DNA of 64,000 bases from Amphibalanus amphitrite. Taxonomy: Eukaryota > Arthropoda > Thecostraca > Balanomorpha > Balanidae. Below, piece by piece: positions 24,801 to 36,800 of this stretch. Under the pieces are notes generated by a model, which made no database searches, had not been told where the DNA came from, and was given only the letters and a program-made list of their open reading frames with translations. The position numbers and the translations under genes are program-made. Within the stretch, counting starts at the first letter, position 1, and each line of letters begins with the position of its first letter. The stretch is taken from positions 112,518 to 176,517 of the forward strand of contig NW_024882876.1 of the NCBI RefSeq assembly GCF_019059575.1, in the 5' to 3' direction.

Positions 24801-27800
24801 ATTTGAATAGGCTCTCGCATGCGATTTCCTGAACGCGGAAAGAGTCTGTTTCAGCCTTAATACTTGGAAAGAAAATAATATTCTACTACTCCTCCACCAG
24901 GTGACAGCATTAATCAACCCTATGTCTTGCCGCTACCCCCCCCCCCCCCCCCCCCGATCAACCTCCGTGCGCGGCTCACCTCGCTCTGTTTGGCGACGAT
25001 CTCCTCGCTGTTGGGGTGCTCCACCTGCAGCAGCTGTTTGGCCAGCTGGTTCACCACGCCCACGCGGCTCGCGTTGGCGTTCATCTCGTTGTCGAAGCCC
25101 TCGTACTGGTGCTTCAGGATCTCCACGTCCTCCACGTCCTTACCCTCGCCGGGTACCATCGTGTTGAGCATGCGGTCCTGGCGGCGGGAGGCGTGGGCGG
25201 TAACGAGTGGTCTGGAGAGCATGGCGATTGCACAGTGGAGAGGTAGGCCGTGATGAATAATGATAATGCAATGGTAACGACCAACAACACAGAAACACAA
25301 ACCGACAGCAGGCTATCCGTATAAAAAGTGACCTGTTTGCACTTGACAAGCTGTCGAGCGCTGCCAGGAACCTAGTTCAGACACGCGTCGCTGTGTTACC
25401 TTTTCGGTGATCCATTGGTCGACGCGCTGCGCCTCGGAGAACAGTTTGTAGAGCGACATGGCGTCCAGGAGGCGCTGTTTGCGCAGCTGACCCAGCTCGT
25501 TCAGCTCCTTGTACCTGGGGCGGCGGACAGGGGAGGTCAGGTCAGGTTAGGTACGGCTAAACGAGGCCTTCACAGTTCACCTAGCCGAGCGCCCCACTAG
25601 TCACAGACTCGGACTAAGTCCCACACGTGAGGTCAGCGATATACCGATTCCGTCACCATGAAACCCGATAACTAGCACGTCGGCCTCTGCGCTACAGTTT
25701 CTAATTCACCCTCTCCTCACTATATTCCCTCCTCTCACTCGCCACAAACCTCCCCTTCCCCTGTCACAACTCCCTCCCTTTCCTCTATAATCCCCCCCCC
25801 CCTCCTCCCTTCTCTATCATCCTTCCCTCCCCTTCCCCTGTGACAACTCCCTCCTTTTCCTTGTATAATCTCCCCTCCTCCTCCTCCCCTCGACCTCCCT
25901 CCCCTTCCCCCTGCGCTCCCCCTCCGGCACGCACCTCTGTTCGATGCTCTCTGTGCGCTCCTTGATCTCGTCTCTGTCCCTGTACTCGGGCCCGATCTCC
26001 TGCGCCTGCGCCTGCAGCTGCTCGATCGTCTCACGGTAGTTCTTCATGTCGTCGTCCACCTCCTTGTGTTTCTTGAGCAGGTTCTGCACGCTGCCCTCGT
26101 CGTTGCCGACGTCGTCTGACGAGACGAGCCGCAGCGTGTCCAGCATCCAGGTGTCAGTGTCGTCGGCGTCGGCGAAGAACTGGTGGTAGCCGATGGCCTG
26201 CTCCAGCTGCTGGCGGCGCTTCTCGGCGCGCTCCTTCAGACGGTTCCACATGTCCACGATCTCGTCGATGCGGCCGCGGATCCGGTCGGCGCCGAAGTGA
26301 CCCTGGTTGACCAGCTCGTCGCCCACCTGGGTGATGGCCAGCAGCTGCGACTCGTGCGCCGCCAGGTCGTCCTCCAGCGCCTGAGAGCAGAGCGGAGGTC
26401 AGAAAGATGCAAGGACACCGTTCAGGCAGGCCTGAGAATGGGGAGGTCGTCGGATAGACGTCAGGAAAAGGCAGAGCGGCCTAAGGTCGGGGGCCTTGAC
26501 GTTTCTAGTCAGTAACTAAGCACCGCTGTGAGATTTAACGGTTTTGTCGTGTAGCAGTATGTTATCTTAACTATGTAGTATTTCGTAGTGTTAGCGCCCC
26601 AGAAAATCACATGACATTATCTTCCATCAACCTTTGTAGTCCCCATTCCAACCCACACCGTCATTCCGCGGAACTACTGCCGGGACATTCAGGTGGCGAC
26701 ACCCAGCTGAGCTGTCCGTGGCGGGCCGCCGAGCCGCCGGCCGGCCCGGGGCCATCTGGCCCCTGGTCGTTACAGTCGGTATCCGATGGCGCCGGGTACA
26801 CCAGACGAGGCGCTTCACGGCGCCGTTACCCGGGTTTACGGCCGCTGAAAATGGCACCGCTCCGCCCGCCCGGCCGGCCGACACACCGGCGCCACATGCA
26901 GGCCGTCACAGGCAGTTGTGTGCGGAGGCGCCTCAATACTGCTCTACGATTGAATTCCATTGTGACCCACTATCCGCTTCATCCGCAGCGAAGGCACGAA
27001 GCGGGTCGTTGAAGGCTTACTAAATGGATGAGCACTGTCATTTCACCAACTTACATAAGCTTTAATCTTCCATGAACTTGCTAGTTGCTACGCACAATGC
27101 TACGCTATGCATCCTAGCAACACAAGTCAAATAAGCCAACTAAGCCGTCCATACACCAGCAGGGTAAGGACGCTGACTGACCTTGTGTTTGGCCAGCAGG
27201 CTGTGGGTGGTAACTGACCTTGTGTTTGGCCAACAGTATAATATGGACGGTGACTGACCTTGTGTTTGGCCAGCAGGATGTGTACGGTGACCAGGTCGTT
27301 GCCGATGTTGGCCGCCGTGAGGATGTTGTCCTTTTCGCGGATGTAGTTCTCCTCCTCGGCCATGTCCCAGTAGAACTGCCACAGCTGGCGCGACTCCTCC
27401 AGACGAGAGCGACGCTCCAGCGCCAGCTTCACCAGCTCCGCGTACGCGTCCTGCGAGGGAGGGGGTGGAGGGTCATCGTGTGGGACAACAGAGGTCACTG
27501 GTTAGGGGAAGCTCCGCGTACGCGTCCTGCGAGGGACGGGGTGGAGGGTCATCGTGTGGTCAGCAGCCCGGCAGGGGTCACTGGTCAGCGGAGCTCTGTC
27601 CTGGGAGACGGCGGGTCACCGTGGGTCAGTGTAGGTCGCTATAGGCGTCCTGTTATAAAGATGACATTGGATAATTACTGATCCCCTGAGAAAATGGGTT
27701 AATGATCATAAATAGATCGATATCGATACGCAAGCAACAATCTGTTTCAAAACAAGTGTAGGTATTGAAGATGAGAGGAAATATTGTTCAATGAAATTAA

Positions 27801-30800
27801 GCTTTGCGGAGCATCGGCTAGGACATCGGATGACGCCCTGACGAGGGCCCAATTTACCGTCACGGCATACAAAATGGTGACCTAGGATTTACAAGCCACC
27901 TACTGCTAGGGTATGATTTCGCAGACATTTATGGCCTAAAGGACTCCATGCCCCATCCAAGTCTCCACGGGTTTACAGTCCACTCATAGTGGCCTAGTTA
28001 TAAATCAATCACAACCCACTGACTTTTACATCCATGACCCACCGAACCCTCTCTCTACCAGCCCCCCCCCCCCCCCCCACCCCCGTGACCCCGTGCAGTG
28101 ACCCCGGCACTGACCTCGAGCTGCTGGACGCGCTCGACCACGATGGCCGGGTCGCACGGCCGGTAGCCCTCCTCCGTCTCCTCGTCGACGAAGCGCCGCG
28201 AGTGCTGCACCACCGTCTTCACGCGCTCACCCAGCACGTTGATATCGGCCTAAGGGACGGGGACGCAGGAGGGTCAGTTAGCCCAACAGTGGAATGGTAA
28301 TGTAGCTGATTAAGCAACTTTGTCCAGAAAATCGATCTAAAAATAAAATACATTATTGAAAAGCATTAAGGAACTTGGCAAATTAGCTATAATGCTATAT
28401 GTGGCAAACACCTTCAGACGAACCTAGGTCTCAAGGTGAGTTTAACCAGGTCCCAAAATACCCCCTCATTGAATTTCTCACTCGACACTCATGCCCAAAG
28501 CGCCGCCCGCCGTCATCGGATTCTGACCTCGATGAGTGCGTGCTTGGACAGGAGGTCCTCGACTCCCATGAGGTGTTTGCCGTAGTCGTCGGAGAGCAGG
28601 CGCATCTTGTGCTCCTCCATGCTGTCCAGGATGTAGAGCATCTCCTGGAAGTTCTGCTGCAGCTGCAGACTCAGCTCCAGACGCATGCGGCGCGCCCGCA
28701 GCAGCTCTAGCAGGTAGTTCCACAGGCGCAGCACGTTGTCCTTCCTGAGAGCGATAAAGGAGAGAGGGTTAGGATGGTGTAATATCTCCGCGGAAAGACG
28801 TCGATAATGAACCGCGAACTTTGATGCTGGAAAATGTTGGGACAACCGAATCAGACAGGTGCCCATTTTAGCGCATTTCTGAATAATTTTACTACAGAAC
28901 ACATGTTGGTTGGTGCGCATCGTTCTAAAATACCATATCCTCCTGATTTCAAAGCGAAATGCCACCGTTCCGTTCCATCTCAGGCACGCAAGCACCCAAC
29001 CTTCCATGATTTAGTCCAACCCTGCCGACTCATCACACCATGCCCCTCATAGCCAAGAAAATCTCCCCATCTTATATCCAATCAGTAATTACCCATTCCC
29101 GATCACATTACCAGACGACTTCATTCCATCTCCGTCCACATTCTTCATCTCCCTGTCCTATATTCTCCACCAACTACCCCATCACGCTCCCCACCTGGCG
29201 TTGATGCGCTCGATGTCGTGGTAGTTTTCGGTCTGCAGCTCCTCGGCCACGGCCACCACGGCCAGTACACGCTCCTCGTACGCCAGAATGTCCGTCTCGA
29301 TAGCCTCGTGCTTCTTGGCAGACGCCTCCACAGCAGTGAGGTCGAAACCAAAGTTGTCCTGCGAGATGGACGAGAAAAGATTAACACGTGATTAGCAAGC
29401 AATCTCTCCGAAGACTTATTCAGCGGACACATAAGAAATGCATTTTATCGCGATAATTCGTAAACAGTTTTTACCGTCCTTATCGCGCATTTCCCGTTGC
29501 AAATCACCGGTGTCAAGCGTGAGTCCAGTTTGAGAGCTGGCATACGAGTTGGCTAACAAATCACTGGCCATTGGCCTATTTGCTCATCAACAGGTCGTCA
29601 CACCCCACCTCCGGGCCGCCCCCATCCCCAGTGTTGCCGGGGGCTGTGGGTCTGTGGTATCCCCACTCATTAGCTCCGCTGTAGACCGGTGCGGCGTCCG
29701 ATCGACCCGGGACCCACAGCAGCCGGCGCCGGCGGCAGACGCTGCAGCCGCGGCCCGTGACGAGGCCATCAATAATACCCAGTCGTCGGCCGGCCGCCGC
29801 CCCGCGACCGTACTAAATTAACGGGCCGCGCCCGCCAGTTGGAAAACGGTCCGGGACACGGTGCCAACGAGCCCGGGCCAGGCCGTACTTACAGGAGACA
29901 CGACATCGGATTATTTGCGGTATTTATAGAACCATAGAACTGGAGCCGTGAAAACTGAGACAGTTTCAGAGCCAAATGGCTGTGAAGAGTTTATGACGAC
30001 CGGATGATAAGTATGTACGAAAGTAAATTTCGCCTTCGGTTCTTGATCTTACCCTCCCCTTCCTGTGACATCCACGCCTTCAAATGCGAGACGAGTCATC
30101 AGTCCCCAGTCCTCACCTGTGAGACGAGTCATCAGTCTCCAGCCCTGACCTGTGAGACGAGCCATCAGTCCCAGCCCTCACCTGAGAGACGAGTCGCTGG
30201 TTCTCTGACAGCCATGTCTCGCGCATGCCGGCCTTGCGGTCGAACCGGGCCGCCAGCTGCTCGAGCTTCTCCTGTCGGATCAGCTCCTCACGCAGCGCCA
30301 GCTCACGCTCGTGCTCAGCCTTCTCCAGCCTGAGAAGAGAAAGGTATGGGTCAGAATGGGATGGAGGAGTACAGCTGAAGGCTGCGGCATGTGAACTGAA
30401 ATGGTGCTGGTAGTAAATACTAATAGCAATTAGTCAGCACGGCCCATTACTCTCATATCTTACGACTGCAAAGCAAAGATGGTATGACATTTGTGATGTG
30501 AAATGCTATTAAAATGTAAACTTCGTCACTCAGGTCAAAACAACGCATATGACGATGAATTAAAACCAGTTGGGATCACCAGCCCCTGATTCGAGAAAGC
30601 AGTGTGCCACTCACTTTTCCCAGGCGCGGTTGATGTCGGCGATCATGAGCCCCTCGCGCGGCGTGTACGGCCGCTGGTTGTTGGCGATCATCTTGGACTT
30701 CAGCGTGAACAGCAGCACCTCCAGGTTACCCTTCTCGACGAACCTGCACGGCGCGAATACACACCGGTCAGACGGCGAGAGGTGATCGCAATCCTAAATG

Positions 30801-33800
30801 CAGCAAGCTACAACATAGGGATAAACGTCAACATTTTGACCATATACTTTACTCCAGTTCGAAACTCTGACAGCCACACGAAGGAGCAGTTTAGCGATCG
30901 GAGACTGTATGAATGACTCACGATAATGTAGATATATTGAGGTAATAAACTAAAGAGGAAGAGCAGAACCAAACCGATTATGTAGTAAACGGTAACAGTT
31001 AACCCCAAGTCCGTTGTCATTGTCGGTGACTCATTCCAAACGAGTAAAAATGAATGAACAATCGAGCCAATGTTTGTAAAAACACGACAATGGACTATGT
31101 GAGCACGCGAACTACCAATGAAACCTCACTTGACGACACTGAATGAGTGCACAACGCGTCCAATCACAGCCTACCAGCATACCACGAGCGACATCCTTGT
31201 CACCGTCTCCCCTAAATCCACTTCCATTTCCACTGCCTTCCTCCCCCCCCCCCCACTCCGATTCCTCATAATCTCTTCCCCCTTTCCGCACTCACTTGGG
31301 CGGCTTCTCGACGGTGCGATACGAGTTGAACTGGACCAGCTGCTCCTGCACGCCGCCCAGAGAGTTGGCGAACTGGCGCTGGCCCAGCTGCTCGATGGTC
31401 TCGCGGATCCAGCGCAGCAGCTCCGAAGTGAGGCTCTCGTACTCGTGGATCATGTGGTCGTTCTCCATCAGCGTGCCCACCACCTTGCCGATACGTTTCG
31501 ACTGGATGGTCTCGGCGCGCATCTTGGAGAAGTAGTGGTAGTAGGTAACCACGTAGGTGATGATGGACTTCTCGTCCGGCTGCTCCATGCACACATCTGT
31601 GGAGGGGACGGGTATTGTCAGACATAGCTCAAATAGCAATTAGACCTCAATGACCCACACCTAATCCATTATGAGGGAGGATAATTTGGTGCGCTGTTAG
31701 AATCGACAAAAGAAATGATGCACTGCTCGTTGCCACTATATATTCTATAAGGTCTCCATCTGGCATTGAACAGAACAAAACCTGGATTTTAAGTAAGGAA
31801 AAAGAACTCCCAATTCTCACCCTTAAGCTCCATAGAATGGCAAGCATTTTAACCAAGTGGGGAAGAGAATCGCCGGCAGCGCGTTGTTCAGGGAATCCAG
31901 CCAGCGATTCGCCGGACAGAAGTTTGAAGGGCAGCCTGTTCAGTTCAGCACCCACCCAAAGGTCAAAGAGTCCCGCGGGGCATAGAAGACAGCCATGGCA
32001 GAGAGAACGATTCCCCCGCCGCCCACCCAACCTTTTAGTTTCAGATCGAAAGGCCCTTCCGTTTCAGCACGAGCCCATAAACATGCAAAGTTCGATGTCG
32101 CCTAACTTTTCGACGGCCGGCCATCGCATAACTCCCGGTGTCATCTCACATCGTTATTGGGACGTCTCGTTAAACCCAGCGACACCTCCGAGACCTGGAA
32201 AAGGCCTGCCAGCATCTCTATCTTCCCCCTCCGGCTGAAATATCCCTCCCTTCCACTCCGCCTCGCACTCACCCTCCGGGTCGAGCAGTTTGGTCAGGCC
32301 CAGCTGGCTCTCGGCCACGTTGAAGGCGTTGTTGAGGTTGTGCATCGGGTTGGCCTTGCTCAGCTTCTCGTACTGGATGAGGTCGGCGCGGTGCTTGTGG
32401 ATGAGCGCGTTGAAGGCCAGGCCGTCGCGCCAGGAGGTGGTGAAGTTGCGGATGTTGACGTTGTGGTAGCCGGCCGTCTTCATCTGACACCAGAGCAGCA
32501 GCGCGTCCTTCGCCGAGCGCGTCTCCTTCGAGTCCGTCTCCTCAATGGTGATGTCTTGGATCTGGCCGGGGGAGAGAACTCGGTTAAAACGCCGAATACA
32601 TGGCGGAAAGATACTACGCGGTGATAGCGTAGCGGTTTAGGTCGCATTACATTACAACATCCGCTTATATCCGCGGCATCTACGTTCAACAGCGATCCCA
32701 TTTAGATAATGCTACTTCACCCTAGTTGCAATCTCAATCCTTACCTGTATCAGCACTCTAGCTAGGATCATTTTTACATCACACACAAAGTGCTTTGTTT
32801 TGGTCTCAGTCGGCGATGCATAAACGGCCTTCAGTTTCACCCATCACCGGATCGTCGCGCCGTTACCAAGACCCTCCAGCAGACGCTCCCGCCTTCCGTC
32901 GGAGTCGACATACCGACCAGCCGCCGGCGACAGCGGCCCGCTTTTAACGCGCGGTCGATACCCTAATGAACGAGCCTCTCGGACGGCGCTGGCTCCCAGC
33001 GGTGCCCGGCGAGACCCGGCGGACGGCGCTCACCTGGAACCGTAGGATGATGGTCCAGATAAGACCCAGCGTGAGCCGCGGGTTGCCGTCGACCACGTCG
33101 TGTGCGCCCAGGTTCTCCAGGTGGACGCGCTGCTCGCGCAGAAACTGCAGCGCCTTCTCCACGTTCTCCAGACAGTGGATGCGCATCTTGCCCTTGGTCG
33201 GCCGCGGCTGTGGGCAGGGCAGGGGGCGGGGTGTCAGAGGGGGAGGGGTGGAAAGGTCACGACACGGCTGACTCGCTCGGCACGCCGCGTTGGTCCGGTC
33301 TAATTGGACCGGCCGGCGCTGGATCGACTCTGACACGGGCCACCGCGTGTCGGCACTGCTAACGATAACGAGCGACATGACGGAGCGCCGCCGGCCGGGG
33401 TCCATCGCCAATATTATTAGTATCAGTCTAAGCAGGTCTTATAAGGATTTCGTATCTTTCAGGATATCTACAGGTTGTGTTCGCATGTGTCAAAACAAAC
33501 ACGCAGCAAACAAACTCAGGTCGTCGCTATGAAATACGACAGACTATTGACTATGTCATGATGGTTATCATGAGGGCAGGATCATTCTGTCATTGACCTG
33601 CTGACATTTGGAATGGAGCTAAGCGGCAGCAACCATATTTCACATTCCATATACCACGCCTTCATAAATGCCGGTAATACCAACGAACAGTCACAGCTAT
33701 CGATTGAGGCATCATACCTACGCCCGGGACTGAACTATGCTAACGAGTTCAGGCCACGCTCGTTTATTCCACAAACAGTGGCTGGTTACGCTGTATCCAA

Positions 33801-36800
33801 GCCTGCCGGGCGGTACTAGACTAGGTCGGCCACGTCAGTCAGGTACTCCGTCAAATAGCGGAACTCCCGGAATAGCGGGCGAGTTGGCGCGAGCCGCAGG
33901 CCCCGTGCAACAACAATTCGTCAGCAGCGCTCGACGTCAGCGCGTGCGCACGAGAGCAGAAAACGCCGACCGACACATCAACAGGAAACGCAGCGTATGG
34001 CATTCCGTTCGGCTAGCGTTCTGCAGTGGGACCGACCGACAGGCGACCACACCGGGCACACCGCGAACCCGGCCGCCCTGCAGCCGGGTAGCGTGATAGG
34101 CCGCGACGGGCTGGCACGGCCGCCGTAACCCGACCCGGCCGGCGCGCCGCGAACCTCCAGCCCCGGCACGGCCTGCTGCGAGTCTCCCCGCGCCCCCGCC
34201 CCGGCCAAGTCGGCGGTTACGGCGGCGGGGCAGCTACACCGGCACCTTCCACAGCCGCGAGAGGGCGTGTCACCCTGCTCGAGCAGCTGCCGCCATGGCT
34301 GCCCACGCAGCAGCGGTGAGATGGGACCGGCAGGTCGGCGCCATGCGGCGGGGTCGGCGGGCGGCAGGGATCGGCGTTATTTTGGGGAAGGCGTGCGATT
34401 ATTTTGGGTGCCGGCTCGTGCCCGGTCGGCTCCCCTCCGAACGTGTTTCTCCTGAGCCGGCGGTGGCGTGCGGCGCCGAGAGGGCGTCATCACTCAGCCG
34501 CCGCCGACTGCCGGTCCCGGTCTTACAGGGCCGTGGAAACAAACCGACACGTACGACCACCGAACAGCGATAAGCAGACGTTACAACACGGTTTAACTGG
34601 ATCGTTGACACAGCACGAAGTGTCAATTCATGCAATCTAACAGGGAAAGGCGGTCATACCCCATGTCACAGACCAGCACTAGTTTCAGCACATCAGTGTT
34701 ACAGACATCCCCAGCATATCGCAATCCTCAGCCCTGGATTACCCGTCGACTGGTCAGTACCCCGGGCACGCAATTCATTTCCGAGGCACAGTGCTCTCCT
34801 TAAGTGAATTAAATGACAGGAGCCGAGCACACAACGGCATTTTTCCAAATTTCAAAGCGGGCACACCGCGAACCTGGTGTCTTCTAAGGTGAATTAGCTA
34901 GTGACGGCTACCCAGTGCCCACTCACCAGTCGCTCTCCGGAGAGCACCTCCAGCAGTTTGATGAGGTAGCGGCCATCCCGCAGGTCGGTGTAGAGGTCGG
35001 CGGTGCGACACTGCACCCGCACCAGGTGCGAGTTCACCCACTTGGTAAACGTCTTCTTCTGTACATTCTCTCGTTCGCCTGCAACAAACAAACACAGTCA
35101 GCAACTCACGCCGTACACAGCCGACAAACGAATGTAAAACCAATCTCAAACGCCCGGTACCGTCGAGTCCGCGGCTATAAAATGCCGCGCCGAGCCGGAG
35201 CCATTTCGAGCCGGCGGCGGCGGCGCCGCCTGGACGGAGTTCACGGTATCGACCCGGCCCGCCCGGGCGCCAATGTCAGTCCGCCGGCCTCTGCGGTCCA
35301 CTTCTGACGCAGTGGGGCCGAGCGTCCCCCGGGAAATAACCCGTACCGGTCGCCTCATCAGGCAGCGGTGGACGCCGCGCGGAGCTCCCCGGTCAGCTCG
35401 GCACAGCGCGAGGTCGGCCGGCCGGGCGGGCGGGGCGGGCTCTCCTAAGTAGCGGTGCCGGGTCGAGCGACGTGCGCCCGCCCAGGACCGCCGCCCGCCG
35501 CCTCTCCTCTCTGAAACTCTCCACTCTCGATTCCACGGGCGTCTCGGCCCGACCGGCTTCCGGCATCGACCCACAGCGAGGCGGCAGCGGCGGCGGCACA
35601 AGGCAAAGGCCGCGCCGCCGCCGACGGAGCGCCGCCCCGCCCCCGAGCCGCTAATACCACCGCAGCAGAAACAGCGACGGCCGGCGGAGGTGGGAAACAG
35701 CTTCGACAGGATTCAATACACAGATGCGATTTATCCTATCCAATACACCACATAGTACATACGGACCATCAATACCAAAAGGCGTACCAATGCATCCTTG
35801 CTGTTGAGAACAGCATTGCCGCGCCCGCCCATTTCAAGAAATACCGCGTGATTCAATGACTCATCGCGATTCTTCACCGCACCCAGATCCCCGCGCGCGC
35901 CGCCTAATGGACGCAGACACGCTCAGCACACACTCCACTCCTCTCCTCCCTCCCTCCCTCAGATAACACAGAGCAGACTCCCACCCTTCCCGACCACCCC
36001 GTCCCTCCGCTGCTCCGCCCCTCCCTGCGGCGGGAGCCCGGTGCCTACCTCGCCGGCTGCCGACCACACGATCGTAGATATCACTGACGTCCACATCACC
36101 GCCCTCGTCCACATCCCACATCGCGGACACACCAGCGGACACAGCGGCGGACACACGGGCGGACACCGCCCAGGGTCCGGACACGGCGCGGCAGAGGTGG
36201 CGCGGCACTGAGCCGAAATCGGCACCGGCGCGCCGCGACACCGATAGGCCCGGCTGATACAGGCCGCGCTGGGTAAATACTGGGTCGGCGACTCAGTGGC
36301 GGCCGGGCGGGGGCCGACCCGGCCGGCAGGACTGCACAATAGAGTCACTGCACACACAGTGCGCCGGGTGGGGCCGCTCGAATACGGCCCGGCTCAGGAG
36401 CGTTGCTTAGTAGGCATGGGCACGGAGAGTGGACTGATGTGCGGTCTCTGGCGACAGACGGAGACCGCCATCGTGGCTTCATCCCGCCAGAGCGAGTGAT
36501 CACGGATCATCCACCGCCGCCCACCGCCGACCAACCAAGGCGCATTGTCCTGTATGTAGCATTCAAAGTCTGCCGCCCACCGCCCGCCGCTCGTCCGTCC
36601 ACTATCCACTGCTAACTGCCTACAGTCCGCGTCTGTCACCGCCCACTATCCACTGTCCACTACAGTCCATAGTCCACCGCCCGGCGCCCACTACCCACTG
36701 TTCACCCTCCACACCACAGCCCCGCCCGCCGCCGTCCGGTCTGTCACACGACTGGCGTGCCCACGCAGTCGCCCCGCGCCGCCGTCCCCACACCCTGTTT

